DNA from: Paraliobacillus sp. PM-2
GTDB taxonomy: Bacteria; Bacillota; Bacilli; Bacillales; Amphibacillaceae
Length of the DNA stretch: 64,000 nt
Direction: 5' to 3'
Assembly (NCBI RefSeq): GCF_001368815.1
Contig: NZ_CTEI01000001.1
Span: 1,302,001 to 1,366,000 of the forward strand
The notes below the pieces were generated by a model, which had not been told where the DNA came from, searched no databases, and worked only from the letters and a program-made list of their open reading frames with translations. Each line of letters begins with the position of its first letter. Position 1 is the first letter of the stretch. Positions 26,918-37,034 of the stretch are shown here, piece by piece. The position numbers and the translations under genes were made by a program.

Positions 26918-27478
26918 TTACTTGTCATGCTTTGGAATATAGTCAAAAATTTCACCTGATTCAACCACTTGAATAAACCGCATTAACCAACGGTAATAAT
27001 TTTGGGCATAGCGTAACCGGTCAATATCATTGGTAATCTTATTAGCTAGTCGTTCATCTGCTGTTTCTTCGCAGATTAATATCAACTCTTGTATAGCTTC
27101 TTCGGCTTCTTCAATATTCGTTTCCGTATGATGTCTCCAACGATTTCCAAATAAAGAAGTGAATGATTTATACCAGTCTTCTTCTGATTTATATAAATCC
27201 TTTCGTATCCCCTTTTTAAAAGCAGGCTCTACCATTTTCATCTCTGATAACGCACGAACCCCAGTAGACATACTAGTTTTGCTCATTTCTAACGCATCAC
27301 GCATATTATCTAAAGTCATTGGCCCCTCACTAAAATATAACGTTCCATATAGTCGACCTACTGATGGGGTAATGCCATAAAGATTCATATTTTTTGCAAT
27401 AACTTGAATAAATTTATCTACAATTTCCTCATAAGATGACCATTCTTCGGTGCTTTTGTCTTTGTCTACTGTCATCAC
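26918..27478 (-). CDS. Second GbsR/MarR-type transcriptional regulator
   Basis: A protein of 186 residues with the GbsR-type winged helix: NLYGITPSVGRLYGTLYFSEGPMTLDNMRDAL, MSKTSMSTGVRALSEM and FKKGIRKDLYKSE. It is longer than the copy at 22759 because of a C-terminal helical part (RLRYAQNYYRWLMRF), closer to B. subtilis GbsR in length. No choline dehydrogenase or transporter genes are adjacent, so its target lies elsewhere or includes opuA. The upstream gap of 205 bp has a TTTACGTAAA palindrome near 27538 but no obvious further gene. Confidence 0.82.
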   Translation of the reverse strand: MMTVDKDKSTEEWSSYEEIVDKFIQVIAKNMNLYGITPSVGRLYGTLYFSEGPMTLDNMRDALEMSKTSMSTGVRALSEMKMVEPAFKKGIRKDLYKSEEDWYKSFTSLFGNRWRHHTETNIEEAEEAIQELILICEETADERLANKITNDIDRLRYAQNYYRWLMRFIQVVESGEIFDYIPKHDK

Positions 27479-27683
27479 TCAACCCTCCAGTTACAATCTA
27501 TTCTTGTAAAAAGGTATGTTTGTTATCCATTTATTAGTTTACGTAAATAAATTCCCTATATTATTTACCCTCATCTAATAAGATGCAAACGTTCACTACC
27601 TTCTGGTAACAATACATAGATACATATCAAATTATCTTAAAACATTTTACCATTATTAAATAAAGATTGCGAATAGATTTTAC

Positions 27684-30641
27684 TTAAATTTTGTGTATTG
27701 TTGTATTCTCATTTTCTAAGCAGAATAACGGTACATGATCTGTAGTGAACCAAATAATTTGACGTGTTTCTGACAAATTGATAAACATATGAATCATCTT
27801 GCATAACCGGGTAGAGTCAAAGTGTACAAATGCGTCATCAACAAAGAATGGCATATTATGATTTCGTTTGATAACCATACTCATTCCAATTCTTAAAGAA
27901 ATATATAATTGGTCCTGCGTACCTTGAGACAATTCTTGTACTGTGTAACGAAAGCCTTGCTTATCTTCTACTAATAACTCACCATTTTCTTCATTAATAA
28001 GAACAGTATGGTAGTGATCAGTCAACTGCTTAAAATAAGTCGATGTGTAAGATAAAACAGTTGGCAAATAATGTTGATAATAAATTTGTTTTGTATCGTT
28101 AATCTTTGTTTTTGCTAATTGGTAAATAGCCCACTGTCTAGCTTTCTGTTCCAATTCATTTTGCAATTGATAATAACGATGCTTTTCATCTAATAATACC
28201 TGTGATGTTTCTGACTGATAGATATGTGCATTTAGATCTGCAATTTGTTGCTGCAGACGTTCGATTTTTTCTCTATTCTCTTCAATATCGCCTTTTACTT
28301 GCTCATATCTTGTTTCTAGATCTGATTTAACGATTTTTTCACCGTTAGCAATTTTTATCCAATCTTGTTTTGATAATAATAAATCAAGCTGATCTTGATA
28401 CGTTTTATATTCATTATATAGCGTGTTATATGTTTGTTTTTGCTTTCCCTTTTCCAAATAAGCTTCTTCATCATGTACGTTTGCATGTTCCCACAGCGTA
28501 TTAATTTCACTTTGTATGGGGGTTATTTTTGCTTTTAGTTCATCCAGTTGTTTTAATAATTGTTGCTTATTTTCTTCCACTTCACCTTTTTTATGTAACA
28601 AAACATTATCTTTATCTAACATTCCACGGAGAACATTATCAATAGAAGCAACCGTGTTCGCTGATTTAGGTTCAGCTACATATGTTTGGTAGGTTTTTTT
28701 AATATCTTCCTCTAAATCAATCATTTGTTGTGCGATTGCTTTTACTTTATTTGTTCGATCCTTGTATTTCTTTGCTTGATTAATTATAGCTTCTAAGTGA
28801 TGATATAACTTTGGCCAATGTTTGACAGCAATGCCTTTTAAAAAAGGAAAGTTTTCTATTTGTTCAGCCACTTTTTGATTTACTAATTGTTGACGTTGAA
28901 GATAAAATTGTTTTGTTTCATTTAATTTTAGGGAGGTTAAATCTATCTCTCTCATCTGATTTATTAAGGATTGCTTTTGCTTCTGTAACTTTTCTTGTTC
29001 TTCAATAAAATGCTTGCGTTTGACCAATTCTTGATCTGTTAACTTACGATTTTCTATTTGGTTTGCTAATGATTCAAAAAAGGGCTCGATTGACTTTGTT
29101 GATTGATACATATTCCATTTCACAAAGATAACTACTACTAATAGAACACCAGAAAAGATAAACCAAGTTGCATCTTCTAAGATAAAGCCAAGCAAACCTA
29201 CTATTAATGTTACACTTATCCCTGCTATACTAATTCGATTAACTTGTTTTTTCTTTTGTTGTTTTATCTTATTCCATTTTTTCTGTTGTTTTTTATTTGA
29301 ATCGGATCGTTCCTGCATACGTATGATTTGTTCTTCTCTTTCTAGATCTTGTTTTAATTGGTTTAGTTCCGATTGATTTATTAATTGATTATCGATGTTC
29401 ATTTGTTGATTTAGTAAATAGTTATACTGTTCATCACTCAATTGATATTCGTGATCTAGCTTTGTTATTGTCTGATTAATTTCCTGCTGTTCTTCTTTTA
29501 ATTGCAACCAACTTTCTTCTGTTGCGAATGGTAACGATAAAGCTTGAACTTCTTCTAAACTTAATTTTAATTGTACTTGGTTTATATCATTTATTAATTG
29601 TTGTTCTAGCTCATGCTTTTCTTGTCTTTTATCAGATAACTGTTGATTCAATTGATTCCATCTTACTATCTCTTTTAAAGCGCCTTCCAATGCTTCTCTT
29701 TCAGATTCCGTTAACATAGTTTGATTTATCTGACTTAATCGTTCTATCTCTTTTTCTAATTTCATTTGAAGCATATTTTGTTCACTTTGCAAAGGAAATA
29801 ATAAACGTTTTAACTGATCAAAGCGTTCTAAACCTTGTTCAGGGAAACGTATCGAATCAGGATATAACGAAAGCTCTTGCTTTATCCGTTGATAAGCAGC
29901 AATGACATCATAATGTTGAATGTTTTGCTTTATACGTTGTAGTTGTTGATTTAATAATTGTTGTTTTTCTTGATACGTAGCAAGACCTTTTTCTAGTTTG
30001 TCTTTTTCTTGTTGCTTTTCTTGATATTGATCAGCATCTGCTTGAAGTTTTATTAGTGATTCTTCTTGAGCAGTTAATGCTTCCACTAATTGATTTATTT
30101 TTGGTTTTTTCCCTTGGGGTTTAAAATAATCACTTAATTGTTGCTCTAACCATTTCTCAGTCCAGTAGATTTGGTCTGTTCCAGCCATACCTACGCCTAA
30201 TAATACCTCACCTATATCTTGCTGCTTCATTTGATGTAGACGAGTAAGAATGGTTGTATCAAATGAGAATATCGATAAAAAAGTTTGCTTGTCTATACCA
30301 GATAACTGTTTGTTCAACCAATTTTCATCTTTTGTCAGCCCATCACTTGTATAACAAACTGCTTCTCCTTTATTACGATCATGCATACGTTCAATGGTAA
30401 ATATTATCCCATCATCTGTTTCTAAAGTAAGCCTCCCTCCTAACTTCCCTCCTCTTTTAGGAAGATACAATCGACGCTCCTTTGGAGGCATTCCAAACAA
30501 CATAAACAAGATAAATTGTCTTAATGTAGACTTTCCTGTTTCATTGTCACCCGATAAAATAATGAACGACTGATTCGAAAAATCAAATTGTTTGTCTTCC
30601 CATTTCCCAAATCCATATATCTCTATATTATTAATTTTCAT
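27684..30641 (-). CDS. yhaN: SbcC/Rad50-like ATPase YhaN
   Basis: A large coiled-coil ATPase of 985 residues. Walker A is in SGDNETGKSTLRQF (about residues 30-43), the C-terminal signature is ELSQGTQDQLY and Walker B is MPFFVDDAFVHFD. Long coiled coils fill about 170-850. A pair of hydrophobic segments (about 470-510) interrupts the coil, which suggests a membrane attachment at the coil apex. It overlaps yhaO by 4 bp, as in a nuclease complex comparable to SbcC-SbcD or Rad50-Mre11. The role is DNA end processing by inference; YhaN/YhaO are little studied. Confidence 0.88.
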   Translation of the reverse strand: MKINNIEIYGFGKWEDKQFDFSNQSFIILSGDNETGKSTLRQFILFMLFGMPPKERRLYLPKRGGKLGGRLTLETDDGIIFTIERMHDRNKGEAVCYTSDGLTKDENWLNKQLSGIDKQTFLSIFSFDTTILTRLHQMKQQDIGEVLLGVGMAGTDQIYWTEKWLEQQLSDYFKPQGKKPKINQLVEALTAQEESLIKLQADADQYQEKQQEKDKLEKGLATYQEKQQLLNQQLQRIKQNIQHYDVIAAYQRIKQELSLYPDSIRFPEQGLERFDQLKRLLFPLQSEQNMLQMKLEKEIERLSQINQTMLTESEREALEGALKEIVRWNQLNQQLSDKRQEKHELEQQLINDINQVQLKLSLEEVQALSLPFATEESWLQLKEEQQEINQTITKLDHEYQLSDEQYNYLLNQQMNIDNQLINQSELNQLKQDLEREEQIIRMQERSDSNKKQQKKWNKIKQQKKKQVNRISIAGISVTLIVGLLGFILEDATWFIFSGVLLVVVIFVKWNMYQSTKSIEPFFESLANQIENRKLTDQELVKRKHFIEEQEKLQKQKQSLINQMREIDLTSLKLNETKQFYLQRQQLVNQKVAEQIENFPFLKGIAVKHWPKLYHHLEAIINQAKKYKDRTNKVKAIAQQMIDLEEDIKKTYQTYVAEPKSANTVASIDNVLRGMLDKDNVLLHKKGEVEENKQQLLKQLDELKAKITPIQSEINTLWEHANVHDEEAYLEKGKQKQTYNTLYNEYKTYQDQLDLLLSKQDWIKIANGEKIVKSDLETRYEQVKGDIEENREKIERLQQQIADLNAHIYQSETSQVLLDEKHRYYQLQNELEQKARQWAIYQLAKTKINDTKQIYYQHYLPTVLSYTSTYFKQLTDHYHTVLINEENGELLVEDKQGFRYTVQELSQGTQDQLYISLRIGMSMVIKRNHNMPFFVDDAFVHFDSTRLCKMIHMFINLSETRQIIWFTTDHVPLFCLENENTTIHKI

Positions 30642-31870
30642 TGGTTATGCTTCCTTGTTAATTGGTATAGTAATATATTTTCCGCTTCTTCAAGCATGTT
30701 ATCTTTTTCTTCGTTTGTTAAACTAGTCAAAAATTTCCGAGCCTGGGGATGCTTCCATAATGGTTTAAGTACCGTATCAACTCCGTCAGTTTCTGGCGAT
30801 AAACGCAAGATTTCTGCTAAAAAATGATCGCCATTTCGGTAGATTTCCTTGTCAATAAGACCATGACCCTTTAAATCAATCGATTGAATCCAAAACCAAT
30901 GATTAACTCCCATCATTTTCTCATTAATAAAATCAATCATATCTGTTAGCATACCTTCATAATAGAAATGTTCTATTTCTTGGTTAAAGTGCTCAAGGTA
31001 AATCCATATAAAACACTTTCCTTGTGTAGTGAATTCCTGTATTTGTTGGTCAATTGCACCTTCAATAGCTTGAATAGTTGTCAAAGTACTGACGTCTATC
31101 GTAAGCTGCTCGAATCGAACCGTTTGAATAGGAATAAATGTTAACTCCGTGTGGTGTTTGCTTAATTCTACATAATAGCACCCTTTTTCTCCTGTTTCTT
31201 TTTTGGACCGTCCTTGAATATTACCAGGATAAACAATCGGTGGAAATTCTTTTACATGTTGACGTTTGTGGATGTGTCCAAGCGCCCAATAATCAAAATC
31301 TTTATTAACTAATTCTTGTATTTTAAACGGTGCGTAGGTATCATGCCCAGTATTTTGTTCAACACTTCCATGCAACATACCTATATGATAAGGTGTAGTT
31401 GTTTTTTTATTAAATAATGGTGTTTTATTTTCATAAACTGCCGGATTCATATAGCTAAATCCATAAATAGTTGCTATGTCTTTATTGTTCTTCTTATGTA
31501 CAAAATGAGTTACATGTTCATCCGGAAATAGGTGGACATTAGGAGGAAAATCCATTTTAATTAAATCACGTTGTAAATAATCATGATTACCAAAAGAAAC
31601 ATAAACGGAGATATTATGATCACTTAATTGGTTACACGCATGTAAAAACTGCATTTGTGCATACACACTTTGCGTACTTTGATCAAACACATCTCCCACC
31701 ATTAAAACAAAATCAACATGTTTGTTTATGGCTGTTTGCACAAGTCGTTCCAATGCTTTAAACGTGCTTTGTTTTACCTCTTTAAATAAGGACGATGGTA
31801 AATTTTCCAACCCCTTAAAAGGGATATCTATATGTAAATCAGCGCAATGGATAAAACGAAGCTTTTTCAT
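30638..31870 (-). CDS. yhaO: SbcD/Mre11-like nuclease YhaO
   Basis: A metallophosphoesterase of 410 residues. The dinuclear metal motifs are HCADLHID, MVGDVFDQS, SFGNHDYLQ, GMLHGSV and LGHIHKRQ, all in the first 200 residues. The C-terminal part contains the capping and ATPase-binding regions. It is translated before yhaN, whose start overlaps its stop by 4 bp, so the two subunits are probably made together. It is separated from natB by a terminator. Confidence 0.9.
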   Translation of the reverse strand: MKKLRFIHCADLHIDIPFKGLENLPSSLFKEVKQSTFKALERLVQTAINKHVDFVLMVGDVFDQSTQSVYAQMQFLHACNQLSDHNISVYVSFGNHDYLQRDLIKMDFPPNVHLFPDEHVTHFVHKKNNKDIATIYGFSYMNPAVYENKTPLFNKKTTTPYHIGMLHGSVEQNTGHDTYAPFKIQELVNKDFDYWALGHIHKRQHVKEFPPIVYPGNIQGRSKKETGEKGCYYVELSKHHTELTFIPIQTVRFEQLTIDVSTLTTIQAIEGAIDQQIQEFTTQGKCFIWIYLEHFNQEIEHFYYEGMLTDMIDFINEKMMGVNHWFWIQSIDLKGHGLIDKEIYRNGDHFLAEILRLSPETDGVDTVLKPLWKHPQARKFLTSLTNEEKDNMLEEAENILLYQLTRKHNQ

Positions 31871-31978
31871 TATCGTAAGCTCCCTCCAAATATATCTATG
31901 ATAGTTTTATTTTATCAAAGAATAAAAACGAATGCACGTTCGATTTGTTTTTATTTATTGTAACCTATTCCATAATAA

Positions 31979-32013
31979 AAGAGCCTGAACTACAATTAAA
32001 GTTACAGACTCTT
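31979..32013 (-). terminator. Terminator of natAB
   Basis: Imperfect stem AAGAGCCTGAACT / AGTTACAGACTCTT (with G-U pairs in the minus-strand RNA), followed by TTTATT. Confidence 0.55.
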
Positions 32014-32024
32014 AAATTATTTGA

Positions 32025-33290
32025 TTATTCTTTTTTAGACAGTTGCATTGCTTGTTTGAAATCTTTTAGTGAAGAGGATCTCCCATACATGAGCACACCA
32101 CCACGATATATACGTGCACCAATTATTGCAAAAATAGTTATGGTGACAATCATTATACCAATTCCTAAACCAACTTCCCAAAATGGTATGTCTAACATTC
32201 CCACACGTAAGAACATAACCATTGGGGTAAAGAAAGGAATATAAGACGTAATGGTAATAAAGCTATTATCTGGCGCATTTAGTCCGAATATAGACACCAT
32301 AAATGCGATAACAACTAGAAGAATGACTGGCATCATAATTTGCTGTACATCTTCCATACGACTAACTAATGAGCCTAGCATAGCGGAAAGAGTTGCATAT
32401 AATAAATAACCTAAAAGGAAAAAGACAACCGCATAGACAAATGTAGATATTTGAATATCTGATAATCCAAAAAACGCAAACATACCACCAACTAATTCAT
32501 CTTGTTTTTGTTTAATTAATACATAACCAGCAATGATAAATGTAGCAATCTGTGTTAAACCAAGCAAAGCAATGCCGCTAATCTTAGCAAACATTTGACT
32601 AACTGGTGAGGAGCTAGAAATTAAAATTTCCATCACACGAGAAGATTTTTCATTTGCCACATCCATCGCAATCATATTTCCATAAGTTAAAACTGTCATA
32701 TACAACAAAAATAACATGGCATAAACAAGGCCTCTAGCTCCACTTAATTCTTCCTCTGTTTTTGCTGTTGTACCATCACTGCTTTCAATAGGTACCGTAT
32801 CAAAATTCACTGGTGCATAAATGGATTCAATAACTGCTTGGTCTACACCGGCTTGATTCGTGGCCATTGCTACTTTTATTTGTTGTAATTGATTTTTAAG
32901 TATGGTAGAGATCGATGTATTCGTTAATTGATTCGTATGATAAGAACCGACTGGTAAGTCATTTTCATTGTAGGTAATTTTCAATACCCCTACATATGTT
33001 TCTGATTGCACTTTCTTCTCTGCTTCTTGTAACGATCCCTCATAAGATTCTAAAATAAAATTGTTATCCATTTGTTCTATACTATCAGATAAAACAGAAT
33101 ATATAGAATCTGTTTCATCTATTACTGCTACAACATCTGGCTCGTTATCACGATCAAATAGTTCAATAATAGATTGAATGTTGGCAATACCAATAATAAA
33201 TAATAAAAAGATGGCTGTAGTAATGATAAATGATTTTGATTTAAAACGCGTCCAATACGTATGTGCTAATACAATCCAAAATTTATTCAT
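32025..33290 (-). CDS. yhaP: Sodium-efflux-type ABC permease (NatB/YhaP)
   Basis: An ABC-2 type permease of about 421 residues with one N-terminal membrane helix, an extracytoplasmic domain (about 45-165) and six C-terminal helices. This is the NatB architecture. A GTG at 33299 lies in the ribosome site; the ATG at 33290 overlaps the end of the ATPase gene by 8 bp, with AGGTG at proper spacing. B. subtilis has yhaQP at the same position beside yhaO. Sodium export is inferred from the family and would suit a halotolerant host. Confidence 0.8.
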   Translation of the reverse strand: MNKFWIVLAHTYWTRFKSKSFIITTAIFLLFIIGIANIQSIIELFDRDNEPDVVAVIDETDSIYSVLSDSIEQMDNNFILESYEGSLQEAEKKVQSETYVGVLKITYNENDLPVGSYHTNQLTNTSISTILKNQLQQIKVAMATNQAGVDQAVIESIYAPVNFDTVPIESSDGTTAKTEEELSGARGLVYAMLFLLYMTVLTYGNMIAMDVANEKSSRVMEILISSSSPVSQMFAKISGIALLGLTQIATFIIAGYVLIKQKQDELVGGMFAFFGLSDIQISTFVYAVVFFLLGYLLYATLSAMLGSLVSRMEDVQQIMMPVILLVVIAFMVSIFGLNAPDNSFITITSYIPFFTPMVMFLRVGMLDIPFWEVGLGIGIMIVTITIFAIIGARIYRGGVLMYGRSSSLKDFKQAMQLSKKE

Positions 33291-34182
33291 AGGATTCACC
33301 TGCTTTCTCTATAAAGATGTCATTCAATGAAGGTTCTTCTAACTCAAATCTTCTTACAAAACCTTTATGTTGAATTGCTTGCAAAACCTTTTGGGAAATT
33401 TCTTCACTTTCAATTTGAAGCTTACATCCTTCTGGGAATTTCTTTTGGGAAACAACCCCTGGTAGATCTTTTAAAAAATCTAGTTCAAAATCTGCATGAA
33501 TAAATAAATTTTTCTTTCCAAAAGAGCGTTTAATCTCTGTAAGTGCACCATGAACAATTGGTTTTCCATGCTGCATAATGCATAAATGTTCGCACAACTC
33601 TTCTACATGATCCATTTGGTGAGAGGAAAACACGATAGATGTTCCTGATTCTTTTAAATCTTTTACAGCATCTTTTAGCATTTCTACATTTACCGGGTCT
33701 AATCCAGAAAACGGTTCATCAAGAATTAGTAATTTGGGTTTATGAATAACGGCAGAAATAAATTGAATCTTTTGTTGATTACCTTTAGATAATTCTTCAA
33801 TTTTCTTATCTAAATACTCTGGTACTTTAAAGCGCTCTAGCCATCCCTTAAGCTCTGTTAAGATGTCACTTTTTTTCATCCCTCGTAATCGTCCCAGATA
33901 TATAATTTGTTCACTTACTTTTAATTTAGGATACAATCCTCTCTCTTCCGGCAAATAACCAATGTGATCACTTTTACTGTAATCAATCGTTTCCCTATTC
34001 CAACTAATCTTTCCGTCGGTAGCATCGATTAAGCCTAAAATCATACGGAACGTGGTTGTCTTTCCAGCACCATTCGCACCTAAAAAACCAAATATTTGTT
34101 TGTCTGGTATTTCTAGCGAAAGATTATCTACAGCAGTAAATGAACCAAACTGTTTTGTGACTTGTTCCAATCTTAATGTCAT
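33283..34182 (-). CDS. yhaQ: Sodium-efflux-type ABC ATPase (NatA/YhaQ)
   Basis: A nucleotide-binding subunit of 299 residues. Walker A is GANGAGKTT, the signature is LSKGNQQKIQ, Walker B is LLILDEPFSGLDP and the switch His is in FSSHQMDHVEELC. The C-terminal domain of about 80 residues (from AD FELDFLKDLPGV on) is typical for NatA-type ATPases. It precedes and overlaps the permease gene. The upstream 180 bp up to yheA contain the yheA terminator and presumably the promoter. Confidence 0.85.
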   Translation of the reverse strand: MTLRLEQVTKQFGSFTAVDNLSLEIPDKQIFGFLGANGAGKTTTFRMILGLIDATDGKISWNRETIDYSKSDHIGYLPEERGLYPKLKVSEQIIYLGRLRGMKKSDILTELKGWLERFKVPEYLDKKIEELSKGNQQKIQFISAVIHKPKLLILDEPFSGLDPVNVEMLKDAVKDLKESGTSIVFSSHQMDHVEELCEHLCIMQHGKPIVHGALTEIKRSFGKKNLFIHADFELDFLKDLPGVVSQKKFPEGCKLQIESEEISQKVLQAIQHKGFVRRFELEEPSLNDIFIEKAGESYE

Positions 34183-34326
34183 CTGTGTTTCTCCCTTCTT
34201 TTCCTACTCCGTTAATACATACGTAACTAATTTAAAAATTGTTTCAAATTTTCTTTCATTTTTAAGCATACCAATAATAGTTGTTAATTGTAATATAAAA
34301 GTGATAGTCATTAAAGCGTACTAAAT

Positions 34327-34352
34327 GAAAAAATCCCGCTTCACAGCGAGAT
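34327..34352 (-). terminator. Terminator of yheA
   Basis: Stem AATCCCGCT / AGCGAGATT (one G-U pair) followed by T6 on the minus strand. Confidence 0.7.
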
Positions 34353-34363
34353 TCTTCATCTTA

Positions 34364-34717
34364 TTATTCTTGCTCTTCTACACCATACAACTCTTCAAGT
34401 GGTTTTGTAATGATTCTACTTACATCGTTGATTAACACATTTAAACGTTGCTCTTCTTCCATGAGTTTAGAAATTTGCTCGTGTTGTTGTACTGTTTCAA
34501 CAACTTTTCTTGCTTGTTCTACTTCTTCTTCCGTAATTTCTTGTCCTTGCATTTGTTTTTGTTGCAATTCAATTTGTGTATTACGGAAATCATCGAACAT
34601 TTTTTTTGCAATATCGTCAGCCATTACGGTATCATAAGCACTCTTTAACGCTTGAAACTCATCACTGTTTCGAATTGCTTTTTCTAAATCATATGCACTA
34701 TCATAAATATTTGCCAT
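34364..34717 (-). CDS. yheA: YlbF/YmcA-family protein YheA
   Basis: A small, strongly helical protein of 117 residues of the YlbF family (NIYDSAYDLEKAIRNSDEFQALKSAY at the start, then a coiled coil rich in Glu and Gln). YlbF and YmcA form a complex that influences RNase Y and phosphorelay events; the role of YheA is less defined. A GGAGG box precedes the ATG. It follows yheB in the same direction, as in B. subtilis. Confidence 0.85.
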   Translation of the reverse strand: MANIYDSAYDLEKAIRNSDEFQALKSAYDTVMADDIAKKMFDDFRNTQIELQQKQMQGQEITEEEVEQARKVVETVQQHEQISKLMEEEQRLNVLINDVSRIITKPLEELYGVEEQE

Positions 34718-34777
34718 TAAAAAATCCTCCTAAAATTATAGCTTACCTACTCATACACTATATCAAACCTTTTTTAT

Positions 34778-35911
34778 TTATCCAACCAAAACGATAATAA
34801 TTCCTTGAATAAATCCAATTATCCCACCTAAAAAAGCACCCAAATATGTGATCATACGAAATTCTTTTTTTGAAATAGCTAGCACAAGCTCTTCTACACG
34901 TTTTAATGGAAAGGATTGTACCTCTTCAGCTATTAATTTTTCTAAGTTTAACCCTTTCATAATTCCGCCTAATCTAGATTGAAACCATTCGATAAGTGGA
35001 ACGACTGCATTGGTTACAGTATTCAATAACATCATTTGTATAGGGGCAAATAGCTTTTTTACAGGCTGATCTAATAGATTGTTCAAGTCTAAATTATGTT
35101 GTATTAAACGGTTCCATTTCATTTCCATTTTTTCTTGACCAATCTGTTCCACTACCTCTTGTACTGTTTGGTTGCTGTACGTTTCCCATTCATTATGAAT
35201 AATAGTTCTCAACCATAGATGTGCTTTTTCTGACTGCGTATAACGAATAATTGTTTGTTGAACTTTTTCAATGAACCCTTCTCCACTGAAAAAGGAAGAC
35301 AACATACTACCAAACATTCCTTTTGCATTTAGATTTTCTCTCAACATATATTGTATATGTGCTTTCGACTCCTCACTTTTTAAATATTTAACAAGACTAG
35401 TTTGCAAATAATGAACAATATTGAGTTCATATGTTTCTACGTCAATTTGCAATTTTTCATTTACTAAAAAGCCAATTTGTTTATCTTTATTGACTACTAA
35501 CCATTTTTGGAAAGCCGTTGTTCCTTGTTCTTGTATAAAGCGACGAATGGCATCTTCTTTTATACTCGAATTAATCATTAATAAGACTTCTCTTAGTGTG
35601 TTTTCGGTTTCTAACCGCTTTTCTGTTTCTTTCTTTACCAACTCAGTCAGTTTCACTTTTACCGTTTTATCTGCTAATTTTCTTCTTATACTTTCTTCTG
35701 TTAATAAATGTTGTACCACCATATCCCCTAACTGTTGTGCCAATTGATCTTTACGTTTTGGAATTAATCCAGGTGTAAACGGAAGCTTCCAATTTCCTAT
35801 GTACAATGGGTAATATGGTCGAAATAACATTTTTATAGCTAAAGAATTTGTTATTCCTCCAATTAATGCACCGATGGTTATCATCATGATAAACATTATC
35901 AATATATTCAA
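34778..35911 (-). CDS. yheB: DUF445 membrane protein YheB
   Basis: A protein of 377 residues with hydrophobic helices only at the two ends (about 1-20 and 355-377) and a long amphipathic helical middle part. The N-terminal GGITNSLAIKMLFRPYYP and GLIPKRKDQLAQQLGDMV segments are the DUF445 signature. The start is TTG at 35911 with a rather distant AAAGGA box; an internal ATG five codons later is also possible. It pairs with yheA. The function is unknown; related proteins are associated with the spore or membrane. Confidence 0.82.
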   Translation of the reverse strand: MNILIMFIMMITIGALIGGITNSLAIKMLFRPYYPLYIGNWKLPFTPGLIPKRKDQLAQQLGDMVVQHLLTEESIRRKLADKTVKVKLTELVKKETEKRLETENTLREVLLMINSSIKEDAIRRFIQEQGTTAFQKWLVVNKDKQIGFLVNEKLQIDVETYELNIVHYLQTSLVKYLKSEESKAHIQYMLRENLNAKGMFGSMLSSFFSGEGFIEKVQQTIIRYTQSEKAHLWLRTIIHNEWETYSNQTVQEVVEQIGQEKMEMKWNRLIQHNLDLNNLLDQPVKKLFAPIQMMLLNTVTNAVVPLIEWFQSRLGGIMKGLNLEKLIAEEVQSFPLKRVEELVLAISKKEFRMITYLGAFLGGIIGFIQGIIIVLVG

Positions 35912-36048
35912 AGCTAATCGTACATCCTTTCCTAAGCGTTTAAAATTTCTCTTTACATTATATATACCAAACCATACAAAGAAAAGATATCTAGTTTATT
36001 TGGCAAATGGTTTGTTATAATAGTAAGAAAAAATAGAGGAGCCCTCTC

Positions 36049-36945
36049 ATGCTACAAAATTTGAAGAATATCTTTCCATCCCTTATCCATGGAAATACCA
36101 TTGATCCATTAAGAAAAAAAGATTACCAATGGTTCATTACACCAAATAATGAAATTATCGGAATTAAAAAAGAGGAAATTACTTCAAAAGATAAAGCAAT
36201 TTTAATGGCTTTTCTAAAATCCTATCATGGATTGCAATTACCAAGCTCAGACACAGAAAAAAAATGGATGACGCTTCTATTTGACAATGAAAAGCCTAAC
36301 TGGGGAGATATGCCTGAAACATATCGTTTTATCTTTTTTTCTTTATCAGAAGAACCAAGCAATTTAGCAGCTTTCCAAGAGGCCATTCATGGTTTATTCC
36401 CATATCAAGTACCTATTTTATGGGAAACGCCATTAGACGGAATCATCATTCAAGAAATAAGACCCATGGTAGATGATGATATTTCTTTCTCAGAAATAAT
36501 TGATGTGTTTAGTAGTGATTTTTATCTTGACTTACAACTATTTATTAGCCCATTTTTTACAATGACTGATCGTGCATCCTATTACTACAAGTGGTTAAAA
36601 AAAGCATATAAGCTCATTCGCAAAAGTAATCAAAAAGCAGTTATCACCTATACAAGTGCCATCCCTTATTTATTAACGGAGTCTCTTTCAGAACAAGACT
36701 ATCTAATATTGATTGAATCTATTTTACAGGAAACAACTACTGATGAAGCATTACTAAAGACTATCCAAATTTTTCTAGAATGCAATTCAAATGTTAGTCT
36801 AGCAGCAAAAAAAATGTATATGCATCGAAATAGTCTCCAATATCGAATTGACAAATTCATTGAAAAAACAAGTATTGATGTAAAACAGTTTGAGGAAGCA
36901 TTATCTGTATACTTAATTCTCTTATTAAAAAAGAAAAACGAGTAA
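36049..36945 (+). CDS. PucR-type helix-turn-helix regulator
   Basis: A protein of 298 residues. The C-terminal 60 residues hold the PucR/CdaR-type helix-turn-helix (FLECNSNVSLAAKKMYMHRNS, then LQYRIDKFIEKT). The first 230 residues have no recognised sensing domain. It lies upstream of msmX in the same direction, separated by an inverted repeat. Regulation of msmX or of carbohydrate uptake by this protein is an inference from position only. A GAGG-type box lies before the ATG. Confidence 0.7.
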   Translation: MLQNLKNIFPSLIHGNTIDPLRKKDYQWFITPNNEIIGIKKEEITSKDKAILMAFLKSYHGLQLPSSDTEKKWMTLLFDNEKPNWGDMPETYRFIFFSLSEEPSNLAAFQEAIHGLFPYQVPILWETPLDGIIIQEIRPMVDDDISFSEIIDVFSSDFYLDLQLFISPFFTMTDRASYYYKWLKKAYKLIRKSNQKAVITYTSAIPYLLTESLSEQDYLILIESILQETTTDEALLKTIQIFLECNSNVSLAAKKMYMHRNSLQYRIDKFIEKTSIDVKQFEEALSVYLILLLKKKNE

Positions 36946-36952
36946 GCAATGG

Positions 36953-36991
36953 AAGCGTGCACAAATTATATTATTTTTTTTGTGCACGCTT
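36953..36991 (+). terminator. Inverted repeat between the PucR-type gene and msmX
   Basis: Arms AAGCGTGCACAAA / TTTGTGCACGCTT, 13 bp each, around an A/T-rich loop. The T run lies inside the loop and not after the stem, so termination is likely but not certain. Confidence 0.5.
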
Positions 36992-37034
36992 ACTATTTAC
37001 CAACTTCTAAGCTTAGATTAAACTATACTTATAC

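Noticed and set aside
32025-32244. Frame of 99 codons opposite the end of the sodium-type permease gene
   Set aside because: It covers the permease coding region, lacks a ribosome site and has no recognisable domain.
34410-34797. Several Cys- and Ser-rich plus-strand frames opposite yheA
   Set aside because: The composition is the complement of the Glu/Gln-rich yheA helix; no ribosome sites.
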